A stretch of DNA of 32,507 nucleotides from Paracoccaceae bacterium. GTDB taxonomy: Bacteria; Pseudomonadota; Alphaproteobacteria; Rhodobacterales; Rhodobacteraceae. Location of the stretch: contig JAHRVZ010000198.1 of assembly GCA_019090405.1 (NCBI GenBank), forward strand, positions 1 through 32,507, given 5' to 3'. Made by a program: the position numbers and the translations under genes. This document shows positions 1 through 8,925 of this stretch, piece after piece; the first letter of the stretch is position 1; each line of letters starts with the position of its first letter. Below the pieces are notes generated by a model. That model saw only the letters and a list, made by a program, of their open reading frames with translations. It ran no database searches and was not told the origin of the DNA.

Positions 1-669
1 GAAAAGCGGCCAATCACCGAAGGTGTTTCGCAATCGGCAATTGATGCCTATGAAAATGAGTTAAAGAAATTGCAGGCCTCAATGGTCGCCCAGCGCACCA
101 AGGTCGAGTCGATGATCGAAGCCGCCAAAGCGGTCGAAGCCGACGCAAATAAGACCCGTGCAGATGCCGCAGAGGTTTTGCAAGTAGCTGCAAACAAGGC
201 GCTATTGGCCGAACTTCGTGAAGATTTACAATCTGGATCGCCATACGCAACTGTATTAAGCGAGCTCACAGTCAATGGTGTGAAAATACCGGATGATCTT
301 GCCGCGTCTGCTGCCACGGGTGTCACAACGCTTGCCGCATTGCAGGACAATTTTCCCGAGGCTGCCCGCACGGCACTAGCCGCCGCACGGGATGCAAACA
401 AGGACACCGAGACCGGAATCGCCGCGTATTTGCGTCGCCAGCTTGGCGCACGGTCGGTTTCACCCCGCGATGGCGACAGCGCAGACGCGATTCTGTCGCG
501 CGCCGAGGCCGCGCTGACCAACGGTCAGGTTTCTGATGCGCTTGATGAACTGGCAAAAATGCCCGACGATGTTACGGCGACGATGACAGACTGGATTGAG
601 CCTGCAAAATCGCGGTTGGCGGCCATTTCGGCGTCTGACGCAATTGGGCGTGAATTGAACACAAAATAA
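1..669 (+). CDS. Mitofilin/Mic60-like inner-membrane protein, C-terminal part (partial at window edge)
   Basis: The reading frame is open from base 1 and ends at TAA 667-669, so the N-terminus lies outside the window. The visible 222 residues are Ala-rich, charged and largely helical, with no membrane segment. They end in a helical domain rich in Ala-Leu and Asp-Asp-Val motifs, as in the C-terminal part of alphaproteobacterial mitofilin-family proteins (COG4223, the bacterial relatives of Mic60). Members of that family are inner-membrane proteins with a periplasmic coiled coil and are implicated in shaping internal membranes. The assignment rests partly on context: in alphaproteobacteria this gene commonly sits directly before hemY, and hemY starts 10 nt downstream here. 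An upstream hemC-hemD is expected but not visible. A generic coiled-coil protein cannot be excluded from this fragment alone. Confidence 0.75.
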   Translation, partial: EKRPITEGVSQSAIDAYENELKKLQASMVAQRTKVESMIEAAKAVEADANKTRADAAEVLQVAANKALLAELREDLQSGSPYATVLSELTVNGVKIPDDLAASAATGVTTLAALQDNFPEAARTALAAARDANKDTETGIAAYLRRQLGARSVSPRDGDSADAILSRAEAALTNGQVSDALDELAKMPDDVTATMTDWIEPAKSRLAAISASDAIGRELNTK

Positions 670-679
670 AGGGTCTGCC

Positions 680-2137
680 ATGTTGTGGTCATTGATCAAA
701 ATTCTGGTTTTCGTGGCAATTATCGCACTTTTGACGGTGGCCGGGGGGATGTTGCTTGAAACCCAGGGCGGCATTCAGATTACCGTGGCGGGCACGGAAT
801 ATACGCTAGGGCCGCTGCAGTCAGTGATTGCTGGATTGGCGTTGATCGTTACGCTTTGGATGTTTCTTAAACTGTTGTCGCTGCTGGTTGCGACACTGAA
901 ATTCCTCAACGGGGATGAAACGGCACTGTCACGGTATTTTGATCGAAATCGCGAACGCAAAGGGTTTCAGGCCATTTCAAACGGGTTGATGGCATTGGCC
1001 TCGGGCGAAGGTCGGGTTGCGATGGCACAGGCCGCCAAGGCCGAGAAATATCTGAACAAACCGGAACTGACCAATCTGCTGACCGCACAGGCTGCGGAAT
1101 TGTCCGGGGACACCAAGAAAGCAACCGAGACCTACAAAAAGCTGATTGCCGACGACGCAACCCGGTTCGTTGGCGTGCGCGGGATTATGAAGCAGCGTCT
1201 TGCCGAAGGCGATACCGACACCGCCCGAAAGCTGGCCGAAAAGGCGTTCGCGCTGAAACCCCGCCATGAGGAAACGCAGGATGTTCTGCTGAAACTTCAG
1301 GCTCAGGCGCGCGATTGGTCCGGCGCCCGGACGACACTGAACGCGAAACTGAAATCCGGCTCATTGCCGCGCGATGTCTATTCCCGACGCGAGGCTGTGC
1401 TGGCCTTGTCCGAAGCGCGCGAAATCATCGACGATGATTCCAGCATCGAGGTGCAGGTAAAGGCGATCGAGGCGAACCGACTGTCCCCTGATCTGGTTCC
1501 AGCGGCGGCGATGGCGGCGCGATCCTATATCGCCAAGGGCAAACCACGCAACGCGGTACGCATTCTGAAAAAAGCATGGGACACCCGACCGCACCCGGAT
1601 CTTGCAGCAGCCTTTGCCGCCATAGAACCGGACGAAACTGCGGCCGAGCGTGTCGCCCGATTTGCCGCTTTGACCAATATTCACCCGGACGATCCGGAAA
1701 CAAAGCTGGTAAGGGCCGAACTGAGTATCGTAGCCGAAGATTTCCCCGAAGCGCGTCGCGCTTTGGGTGATCTGGTCGACACCAACCCGGATTCCCGCGC
1801 CTTGACATTGATGGCAGCAATTGAACGCGGCGAAGGAGCATCTGACACGGTGGTGCAGGGATGGTTGGCCAAAGCCCTGAATGCACCTCGTGGCCCGCAA
1901 TGGGTGTGCGACAATTGCCACCACGTCCATGCCGACTGGACCCCGGTTTGTGAAAGCTGCGAAAGTTTTGACACTCTCAGCTGGAAAACGCCCCAAGCCC
2001 CCGAAATCACCAGTGCGACAGGAGTGCATCTGTTGCCGTTGATCGTTGGTGCCTTGCCGACCGATGATGCTGCGACAGAGTCTGACAGTCCAGAAGCCGA
2101 GTTGATGGATGAAGATGACGACGCGTCTAAGGCCTAG
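680..2137 (+). CDS. hemY: HemY-type TPR membrane protein (heme-biosynthesis associated) with C-terminal Cys4 knuckle
   Basis: This 485-residue protein has two N-terminal membrane segments (about residues 4-25 and 45-72), followed by the HemY_N signature region (NGDETALSRYFDRNRERKGF) and a long helical TPR-like domain. Near the end, Cys410-x2-Cys413 and Cys424-x2-Cys427, flanked by Trp408, Trp420 and Trp435, form a rubredoxin-like metal-binding knuckle like the one at the C-terminus of LapB. An acidic tail follows. HemY proteins of this type lie in heme operons, but their biochemical role is not settled; they are not the protoporphyrinogen oxidase that shares the name. The ATG at 680 follows an AAAGGG ribosome binding site (668-673). 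Spacing to the mitofilin-like gene is 10 nt, so the two are probably co-transcribed. Confidence 0.9.
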   Translation: MLWSLIKILVFVAIIALLTVAGGMLLETQGGIQITVAGTEYTLGPLQSVIAGLALIVTLWMFLKLLSLLVATLKFLNGDETALSRYFDRNRERKGFQAISNGLMALASGEGRVAMAQAAKAEKYLNKPELTNLLTAQAAELSGDTKKATETYKKLIADDATRFVGVRGIMKQRLAEGDTDTARKLAEKAFALKPRHEETQDVLLKLQAQARDWSGARTTLNAKLKSGSLPRDVYSRREAVLALSEAREIIDDDSSIEVQVKAIEANRLSPDLVPAAAMAARSYIAKGKPRNAVRILKKAWDTRPHPDLAAAFAAIEPDETAAERVARFAALTNIHPDDPETKLVRAELSIVAEDFPEARRALGDLVDTNPDSRALTLMAAIERGEGASDTVVQGWLAKALNAPRGPQWVCDNCHHVHADWTPVCESCESFDTLSWKTPQAPEITSATGVHLLPLIVGALPTDDAATESDSPEAELMDEDDDASKA

Positions 2138-2261
2138 CTGACCCAAGCCCTGGAAAACTATCACCAAAGAACTTCAATCAGAGCGCGATTTCTCTCGATT
2201 TATCGGGCATTGCGAGGCACAATGCAGGTTGATGAGTTTTAACATGGTTTGGCGAGTTTAG

Positions 2262-3578
2262 ATGCACATTTACAAACAATCTGGCGGCACATTGGTGCAA
2301 TTGCTGACGCTATTGGCGATGCTGGCCCTGCCCCTCGCGGCTTTTGCCCAGCAAACCGATGACAGTGCTACGAATTTTCAGGCCGCTGACGCCGCTGACG
2401 AATCTGATCTGACCAAGGACGAACTGCGGTTGTTGACCCTGCCTATGTCTGAGGCAGAATTGGGAAAACTTGCCGAAGTCTGGCAAGGCCACCTTCAGGA
2501 CAGCGTTAAAGACAATGTCCTGCTTGAGCTTGAATTGCGAAACGCCACTTCTGGCCAAGCCAGCGCGATCCGCAAACAAATTGTTGTTTCTGCGACTGAA
2601 CTGAATACGACGCTTGAGAAATATCGCACCGTTCTGGACCAGTGGAAACTAAAGGGTGCCAGTCAGGATAGTCTGGCTCTTCATACCAAATACGCCAGCG
2701 CCGTTTCGGCAGAGCTGTTTAGGGTGACGGATATAAGGGCATTGTTTCGTATCGCTAAGGTTTGGTTGCTTTCGTCAAATGGTGGGCTTGGGTTTTTTAT
2801 CAAAATCGCGGCCGGGATCATTGCATTGTTTGTCTTGAGCCTTATCGCAAAATTCAATCGACGTTTGGCCCGACAGGCGCTTGAACGCGTATCTGCGATG
2901 TCGCAACTTTTGAAATCTTTTGTTCAAAGGGCGGTTTACTGGCTGACGCTGGTCCTTGGGTTTGTGTTGTTCCTTGCAATTGTCGGGGTGAACGTAACGC
3001 CGGTATTTGCAGTGTTTGGCGGCATCAGCTTTATTCTTGCGTTTGCATTGCAGGATACGCTTGGAAATCTGGCCAGCGGATTGATGATCATGTTGCTAAA
3101 GCCCTTTGATACAGGTGATCTGATCCATGTCAGTGGAACATCTGGCGTCGTTGATGAAATGTCGATCATTGCGACAACCATCCGGACATTTGACAACCAG
3201 ATTATCGTGGTGCCGAACTCAAAAGCCTGGGGCGACGTCATTACCAACGTCAATGCCGCCCCCGAGCGTCGGGTCGATCTGGTGTTTGGCATCGGATATG
3301 CCGACAACGCCCCGAAAGCGATCGAAATTCTGTCCACTCTGATTGAGAAGAACAATCTTTGCCTTAGTGATCCGGCTCCATCAATTTTTGTCGGTGAACT
3401 GGGTGATAGCTCGGTGAATATATTCTGCCGTCCGTGGGTGAAAACTCCGGATTATTGGACTGTTTATTGGGCCTTGCTGCATCAGGCGAAAGAACAGTTT
3501 GATGCCGAGGGAATTTCCATTCCGTTCCCGCAGCGCGATGTGCATGTGTATCAGATGAGCGACCAAACCGAAGGCTAA
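2262..3578 (+). CDS. MscS-family small-conductance mechanosensitive channel (first copy)
   Basis: This 438-residue protein begins with a signal peptide ending near AFAQ (about residue 30). A periplasmic helical stretch follows to about residue 165, then three membrane segments and the MscS beta and C-terminal domains. The pore-lining helix and its continuation are visible as GGISFILAFALQDTLGNLAS followed by GLMIMLLKPFDTGDLI, then the beta-domain motif FDNQIIVVPNSK. These are hallmarks of MscS channels, which open under membrane tension to release solutes in osmotic downshock. Length and layout suit a signal-peptide-bearing MscS variant. It is preceded by a 124-nt intergenic region without a clear promoter and followed by a second MscS-type gene on the same strand; the two share the fold but not close sequence. 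Confidence 0.93.
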   Translation: MHIYKQSGGTLVQLLTLLAMLALPLAAFAQQTDDSATNFQAADAADESDLTKDELRLLTLPMSEAELGKLAEVWQGHLQDSVKDNVLLELELRNATSGQASAIRKQIVVSATELNTTLEKYRTVLDQWKLKGASQDSLALHTKYASAVSAELFRVTDIRALFRIAKVWLLSSNGGLGFFIKIAAGIIALFVLSLIAKFNRRLARQALERVSAMSQLLKSFVQRAVYWLTLVLGFVLFLAIVGVNVTPVFAVFGGISFILAFALQDTLGNLASGLMIMLLKPFDTGDLIHVSGTSGVVDEMSIIATTIRTFDNQIIVVPNSKAWGDVITNVNAAPERRVDLVFGIGYADNAPKAIEILSTLIEKNNLCLSDPAPSIFVGELGDSSVNIFCRPWVKTPDYWTVYWALLHQAKEQFDAEGISIPFPQRDVHVYQMSDQTEG

Positions 3579-3703
3579 TTCTGTTCTCTAGGCTCTGCAA
3601 GCGTGTAAGAAACCTTGCTCAGAAGAAATTTGCGTCGCATTATTGCTAAAACGTTAGTGTCGTTGATCGACATTCGGTCAGCAATTTAGAGAGCCGATTG
3701 AAC

Positions 3704-5371
3704 ATGTTCAAATCCAGAAGCAAGGTTGTAGTGATCTGGTTGGGGCGTCTGATACTTGCCCTAACCGTGACCCTTACGTTTTGGCAAATGCCAGTTGTCG
3801 CGCAGAACTCTGAGTCCGACACCCCCCTGACCAACGCCACAGAAGGCAAGCCTGACCCGGCGTTTATCAAACCGGTTGTGATTGAAGGCGTCAGTTTGTT
3901 CAGTGTTCGCGGTACAACCGCACTTCCCGCCAATCAACGCGCTAAGAATATTCAAAAACAGTTGCTGGCGATTGCAGCGGCGTCGCGAAACAAATTCGTA
4001 CATATGGAAACCAAAACCGACGAATTGGGATTTGGCATATATGCGGATGGAGAACTTGTAAGTATCACCACCGAAGCCGACGCAGAATACGAACAGGTCG
4101 ATATTGTTGTTCTTGCGAGTATTCAGTCCGAAGCCATTGAAAAGGCGATTTTGAACTATCGAGCGGGCCGAACCGACGAGGCACGCGTGCAAAGCGCCTA
4201 TGAGGCGCTTATCTGGACCGCTGGCTATGCGATCCTGGTTCTTATCCTTTTAAGTCTTCGGAAAAGAATACCAAAACGGGTCGAACGATATGTAGACACC
4301 AAGTTTTCAGATGTTCAGGCAGCAACGAAAGATGTGGTCAAAAGCCACGCGGTCGCCGCCTTGGCCCGATATTTTGTGCACTTTGTTATTCTGGTCATCA
4401 TGTTTGGATCGTTCTACTATTACTTGTCTCTGGTGCTATTGTCCTTCGCAGAGACCAAACCCTTTGCGCAGCTTTTGATAACCTATGTAACAGCGCCGGT
4501 CTTCACTATCCTCAAGGGTTTTGTCGCGTTTATTCCCAATATGATTACCATTGGCATCATTGTTGCAATGACCCGCGGGCTGATAAAAGGGTCGTACCTG
4601 TTCTTTCAAAACATCGACGTCGGAACAATTAAGATCAAAACTTTTGAAAAGCACTGGATCTGGCCCACATATAACATTGTGCGGGTCGCTCTTATACTGA
4701 TTGCTGTGGTTATTTGTTTTCCGTTTATTCCTGGTGCTGAATCCGAGGCCGTTAAGGGTCTGACTTTGCTGGTGGGTGTCATGGTCTCTCTTGGGTCAAA
4801 TTCTGTCGTCAGCAACGTCTTGGCCGGACTGTTTGTGATTTATCGGCGCAGCATGAACATCGGAGACCGCATCCGCGTCGGGGAACATGTTGGCGACGTG
4901 ATACAAATCAAACTGATGGAGACCTATATCAAGTCGATCAAAAACGAACTTATCAGTGTACCAAACAATCAAATTCTGAATTCCGAAGTGATCAATTATT
5001 CAAGCAAGATCGACGGCCGCGGATTGCTTTTGCATACCACCGTCGGGATTGGGTACGAAGAACCGCAAGACAAAATTGAAGCAATGTTGATTGAGGCCGC
5101 AAGGCGGACGACTAACCTTAAGAACAATCCATCGCCGTTTGTACTGCGCTCTGGTCTTGCAGATTATGCGATCAACTATCAGGTCAACGCGTTCAGCACG
5201 CGAGGGTCGATCATACCAAAAATCATGTCGGATTTGCATAGTAATATTATCGACGTATTCAATGAGAATGATGTTCAGATCATGACGCCTTCTTATATTG
5301 CCGACACGGACACTCCAAAGATACCGGCACAGAAATGGGACGGAGAATTGGCCGTCATAAAAAAGAAATAG
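3704..5371 (+). CDS. MscS-family mechanosensitive channel (second, larger copy)
   Basis: This 555-residue protein starts at ATG 3704; an in-frame TTG two codons earlier (3698) is a less likely start. A signal peptide (LILALTVTLTFWQMPVVAQ, about residues 13-32) leads to a periplasmic domain. Several membrane segments follow, at about residues 165-185, 225-260, 265-305 and 325-350. The pore helix region LGSNSVVSNVLAGLFVIYRR and the beta-domain motifs NIGDRIRVGEHVGDV and ISVPNNQIL then mark the MscS domain. The N-terminal half resembles larger MscS relatives with extra transmembrane helices. It lies 125 nt after the first MscS gene and probably has its own promoter, though none is obvious. The ion or solute specificity cannot be read from sequence. 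Confidence 0.9.
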   Translation: MFKSRSKVVVIWLGRLILALTVTLTFWQMPVVAQNSESDTPLTNATEGKPDPAFIKPVVIEGVSLFSVRGTTALPANQRAKNIQKQLLAIAAASRNKFVHMETKTDELGFGIYADGELVSITTEADAEYEQVDIVVLASIQSEAIEKAILNYRAGRTDEARVQSAYEALIWTAGYAILVLILLSLRKRIPKRVERYVDTKFSDVQAATKDVVKSHAVAALARYFVHFVILVIMFGSFYYYLSLVLLSFAETKPFAQLLITYVTAPVFTILKGFVAFIPNMITIGIIVAMTRGLIKGSYLFFQNIDVGTIKIKTFEKHWIWPTYNIVRVALILIAVVICFPFIPGAESEAVKGLTLLVGVMVSLGSNSVVSNVLAGLFVIYRRSMNIGDRIRVGEHVGDVIQIKLMETYIKSIKNELISVPNNQILNSEVINYSSKIDGRGLLLHTTVGIGYEEPQDKIEAMLIEAARRTTNLKNNPSPFVLRSGLADYAINYQVNAFSTRGSIIPKIMSDLHSNIIDVFNENDVQIMTPSYIADTDTPKIPAQKWDGELAVIKKK

Positions 5372-5453
5372 GTGCATTTTCTATGCCCAGATTGTTTAGT
5401 GGCATTATCAGCGCAACTACGACTATGATTGCTGAAAACGGGAGAGAAATACA

Positions 5454-7082
5454 ATGAACGGAACAATGATGCTCCAGCAGCTGACGATCAGCTCACTGAT
5501 TGCACATACAGCGCGTTATCACGGTAAAACACCAGTGATTTCGGTTGAGACAACGGGTGGAATTGCCCAAACCAATTGGGCCGAAATTGAACTGAACGCG
5601 CGCAAACTTGCGTCGGCATTGGAAACCCTGGGCATCAAAAAAGGCGAACGCTGCGCCACGATTGCGTGGAACAACCGCCGCCACCTTGAGATTTATTTTG
5701 GCGTGGCCGGGGCCGGCATGATTTGCCATACGATCAACCCGCGCCTGTTCCCCGAACAGCTTATCTATATCATCAACCACGCGCAGGATCAGGTGCTGTT
5801 TCTGGACCAGACTTTCCTGCCGATTGTCGCCAAATTGGGCGAACATCTGAAAACCGTCAAACATGTGGTCCTACTTGGCCCACGCGATGAGGCCGCTGCC
5901 GAAATGGTCGAAGGTCTGCTGTTTTACGACGAATTACTGGACGCCGAGGGCGACGATTACGTTTGGCCCGATATTGACGAAAACACGCCATCCAGCCTGT
6001 GTTACACGTCCGGCACCACCGGCCACCCCAAGGGTGTGCAATACACTCACCGCAGCAATATCTTGCATTCAATGGGGGCCAATCAAGCTGATGGGCTTGC
6101 GTTGTCTGCCCGTGATACCATTATGCCGGTTGTTCCGATGTTTCACGCCAATGCTTGGGGCGTTCCTTATGCGGTTGCCATGTCCGGGTCCAAACTGGTG
6201 CTACCGGGGCCAGGCTTGGACGGTGAAAGCCTTGTAAAATTGATTGATGAGCAAAAAGTAACAATGGCGATGGGTGTCCCGACGATCTGGATGGGCCTGC
6301 TCGCCGCATTGGAAGCCACCGGAAGCAAGGTAGAGTCCTTGAACCGGACCCTTGTTGGCGGTTCGGCATTGCCGAGTTCGATGCTCAAGGAATTCCGTGA
6401 GAAATACGATATTGAGCTGATTCATGGTTGGGGAATGACGGAAACCAGCCCGCTGGGGACGTTGAACCAATTGCTGCAAAAGCACGTGGACTTGCCCAAA
6501 GACCAGCAATACAAACTGCGCGAAGGTCAAGGACGTCCGCCTTTCGGAGTAGAGCTGCGTGTGGTCGACGAGAACGGCGCATTGCTGCCTGAGGACGGAG
6601 AAACCCAGGGCAATCTGCAAATTCGCGGCCATTGGATCATCGAGTCCTATTTTGGAGTGAATGAAACTGCGCTGACCGAAGACGGCTGGTTTGATTGTGG
6701 TGATGTAGCGACGATTGACCAGGATGGTTATGTGATCATCCGCGACCGCTCTAAGGACATAATCAAGTCCGGTGGCGAATGGATTTCTACGGTTGAACTA
6801 GAGGACATAGGCATTTCGCACCCACATGTGGCCAATGCAGCAGCTATCGCCGCGCGACACAAGAAATGGGATGAACGCCCGGTTCTGGTTGTGATCAAAG
6901 CCGAAGGTCAAACCCCGTCCGAGGCCGACATTCTGGACCATTTCGAGGGTCGCATCGCCAAATGGCAAATCCCGGACAAAGTGGTTTTTGTAGATGAATT
7001 GCCTATCGGGGGAACCGGCAAAGTGTTGAAAAACAAACTGCGGGATCAATTTGGCGACATACTTTGGGAAGAAAGCGCCTGA
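5454..7082 (+). CDS. Acyl-CoA synthetase (AMP-forming, medium/long-chain fatty acid ligase type)
   Basis: This 542-residue ANL-superfamily enzyme activates a carboxylic acid to an acyl-adenylate and then to the acyl-CoA thioester. Visible motifs in order are: the P-loop YTSGTTGHPKG (184-194), the A5 motif GWGMTETSP (325-333), GWFDCGDVA (411-419), the hinge motif DRSKDIIKSGGEW (431-443), and the catalytic C-terminal lysine in GGTGKVLKNKLR (Lys523). All catalytic elements are intact and the length is typical of FadD-like ligases. The ATG at 5454 follows GGGAGAG (5440-5446). The aldehyde-dehydrogenase-like gene begins 13 nt after its stop, so a shared transcript and a linked substrate are likely. 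Chain length is not determinable; the SYFG near residue 398 and the overall pattern fit medium to long chains. Confidence 0.93.
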   Translation: MNGTMMLQQLTISSLIAHTARYHGKTPVISVETTGGIAQTNWAEIELNARKLASALETLGIKKGERCATIAWNNRRHLEIYFGVAGAGMICHTINPRLFPEQLIYIINHAQDQVLFLDQTFLPIVAKLGEHLKTVKHVVLLGPRDEAAAEMVEGLLFYDELLDAEGDDYVWPDIDENTPSSLCYTSGTTGHPKGVQYTHRSNILHSMGANQADGLALSARDTIMPVVPMFHANAWGVPYAVAMSGSKLVLPGPGLDGESLVKLIDEQKVTMAMGVPTIWMGLLAALEATGSKVESLNRTLVGGSALPSSMLKEFREKYDIELIHGWGMTETSPLGTLNQLLQKHVDLPKDQQYKLREGQGRPPFGVELRVVDENGALLPEDGETQGNLQIRGHWIIESYFGVNETALTEDGWFDCGDVATIDQDGYVIIRDRSKDIIKSGGEWISTVELEDIGISHPHVANAAAIAARHKKWDERPVLVVIKAEGQTPSEADILDHFEGRIAKWQIPDKVVFVDELPIGGTGKVLKNKLRDQFGDILWEESA

Positions 7083-7095
7083 TTTTTCCAGCGCA

Positions 7096-8817
7096 ATGCA
7101 AGACTCAAAAATAGAGTTTCCCGAGTACGATATTGCATTGGCTGATCTGGCCCGGGCCAAAGATTCCTGGGCCAAATCGTCCATTGCAGATCGTATTCAG
7201 GTGCTGTTGGACATCAAGAATGCCTTGATGCCTGTCACGCAAACCTGGGTGGAAATTGCGTCACGCAAGAAATTGATCCCTCAGGGCGCAGCTGCCGAGG
7301 GTGAAGAATGGACATCAGGTCCATACGCATTGATGATGGCCTGCAATGGCCTGATCGAAACCCTGTCTGGGATGGACGGAAAGACGTTTCTGAACGGTCT
7401 TGCCACGCGTCAGACAGCAACCGGACAGCTGGCTGTCAAAGTGACCCCAAGCTCCATCTGGGACCACCTTTTGCTGTCCGGCATACGCGCCGAGGTTTGG
7501 ATGCAGCCAAGTGTAACCAAGGCCAATTTGCCCGACCATACAGCTAGTTCATATGGCATTCCTGCCAATCAGCGTGTCGGCAAGGTTGCGCTGGTGCTTG
7601 GGGCTGGCAACATTTCTTCAATCGCTCCACTGGATTGCTTTCAGAAGCTGTTCATTGAACATCAGGTGGTGGTGCTCAAACTTAACCCGGTTAACGACTA
7701 CTTGTTTGACGTTCTAAATGAAGCTCTCGCACCGCTTATCGAACACGATGCTTTGCGCATTGTCCGTGGTGATGGTGCGGCAGGAGCCTATCTGGCCACC
7801 CATCCGAACGTGGATGAAATACACATTACCGGAGCGATGGCGACACATGATCTGATCGTATGGGGTGCAGGGGCCGAAGGTAAGGCCAATAAGCAGGCCG
7901 GAACACCAATGAACACGCGCAGGATAACATCGGAATTGGGCGCAGTTTGTCCCACAATCGTGGTGCCAGGCCCATGGTCGAACGCAGACATAGCGTTTCA
8001 GGCCGAACACATTGCCAGTCAGAAAATGCACAATTCAGGGTTCAATTGCATTGCTTGCCAGGTACTTGTGATGCCTAAATCCTGGGATTTGTCCGGCCCA
8101 TTGCTCAGGGCCGTCAAGGCCGTCATCAGCAAAACAACGCGCCTGCCCTACTACCCCGGAGCCGAACAGCGGATGGATGATTTTGCCAGTCATTCCGATG
8201 AAACAATTTCGGTCCCAAGAGGCAAAGCCAAACCCGCAGTGATCACCGAAATTCGGGATCAGAACGATGAATGGTTCGAGAATAACGAGATTTTCTCCCC
8301 GGCGATGAGCATTTACAAAATCGAAGAAAACGACCCGGAAACCTATCTGAAAGCAGCTATTGAATATGCCAACAGTCGGCTACACGGAACATTGGGCGGC
8401 AATATCCTTGTTCATCCAAAAACCATCAAAGCCATTGGAAAACAAAGGTTTGAGCAGATAATTGGCGAATTCCGCTATGGAACTGTTGCGATCAATGCCT
8501 GGTCTGGATTGGGATTTAGCCTGACCGCTACGCCGTGGGGCGCGTTTCCCGGTCATACGCCTGAGGATGTTCAAAGCGGCATTGGAACCGTGCACAACAC
8601 ATTCATGTTTGACGCCTCTGAGCGCACCGTGGTTCAGGCTCCGTGGCGACCGTTTCCGCGATCTTTTCTTGCCGGTGAATGGACGATGCTGCCCAAGCCT
8701 CCTTGGTTTGTGACCAACAAAACCGCACAGAGAGTCGGCAAAGCGATGACAGGGTTTTATTACAAACCCAGCTTGCAAAAACTGCCTGCGCTTATCTTGG
8801 CAGCAATACGAGGGTAG
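7096..8817 (+). CDS. Aldehyde dehydrogenase superfamily protein, divergent
   Basis: This is a 573-residue protein if started at ATG 7096; the frame extends back to a TTG at 7051, but that overlaps the end of the acyl-CoA synthetase gene. It shows the ALDH cofactor-binding core: VLGAGNISSIAP (167-178), VVVLKLNPVN around Lys195, and ITGAMATHD (244-252). The catalytic-domain glutamate appears in SELGAVCPTIVV (Glu280), and the nucleophile region reads NSGFNCIACQVLV (Cys318 and Cys321), where classical ALDHs have GQxC. It is longer than ordinary ALDHs (about 480-500 residues), with an N-terminal extension. Family knowledge suggests oxidation of an aldehyde or reduction of an acyl-CoA. The tight coupling to the ligase gene makes an acyl-CoA/aldehyde interconversion plausible, but this is inference. 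No clear ribosome binding site precedes 7096, consistent with translational coupling. Confidence 0.85.
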   Translation: MQDSKIEFPEYDIALADLARAKDSWAKSSIADRIQVLLDIKNALMPVTQTWVEIASRKKLIPQGAAAEGEEWTSGPYALMMACNGLIETLSGMDGKTFLNGLATRQTATGQLAVKVTPSSIWDHLLLSGIRAEVWMQPSVTKANLPDHTASSYGIPANQRVGKVALVLGAGNISSIAPLDCFQKLFIEHQVVVLKLNPVNDYLFDVLNEALAPLIEHDALRIVRGDGAAGAYLATHPNVDEIHITGAMATHDLIVWGAGAEGKANKQAGTPMNTRRITSELGAVCPTIVVPGPWSNADIAFQAEHIASQKMHNSGFNCIACQVLVMPKSWDLSGPLLRAVKAVISKTTRLPYYPGAEQRMDDFASHSDETISVPRGKAKPAVITEIRDQNDEWFENNEIFSPAMSIYKIEENDPETYLKAAIEYANSRLHGTLGGNILVHPKTIKAIGKQRFEQIIGEFRYGTVAINAWSGLGFSLTATPWGAFPGHTPEDVQSGIGTVHNTFMFDASERTVVQAPWRPFPRSFLAGEWTMLPKPPWFVTNKTAQRVGKAMTGFYYKPSLQKLPALILAAIRG

Positions 8818-8865
8818 CTGATTTTGGCCCCTTTCAACCACAACAAATAGCTCAAACTGTACTTG

Positions 8866-8880
8866 TTAGGCTTGTCTTAA
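8866..8880. promoter_or_regulatory. CtrA-like box TTAG-N7-TTAA upstream of motB
   Basis: TTAG (8866-8869), seven bases, then TTAA (8877-8880) matches the CtrA recognition pattern TTAA-N7-TTAA at seven of eight defined bases. It lies 45 nt before the motB start and has the same form as the box before flgE. CtrA control of flagellar genes is established in Caulobacter and in Roseobacter-group bacteria; its action here is inferred. Confidence 0.6.
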
Positions 8881-8925
8881 CCTCTGATCTGTTACGCCAG
8901 TAATGGGTGAGAAAAGGTGGTGGAG

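Noticed and set aside
1361..2167. 268-codon open frame on the minus strand inside hemY
   Set aside because: It lies wholly opposite a well-supported gene, has no binding site or family pattern, and its protein has the Arg/Cys/His-rich composition of a shadow frame.
2207..2225. Small inverted repeat GCATTG/CAATGC between hemY and the first mscS gene
   Set aside because: Only six-base arms with no T-run, which is easily chance; not listed as a terminator.
7051..7095. TTG start for the aldehyde-dehydrogenase-like protein
   Set aside because: It would overlap the acyl-CoA synthetase end by 32 nt and has no binding site; ATG 7096 is simpler, although coupling from the upstream gene cannot be excluded.
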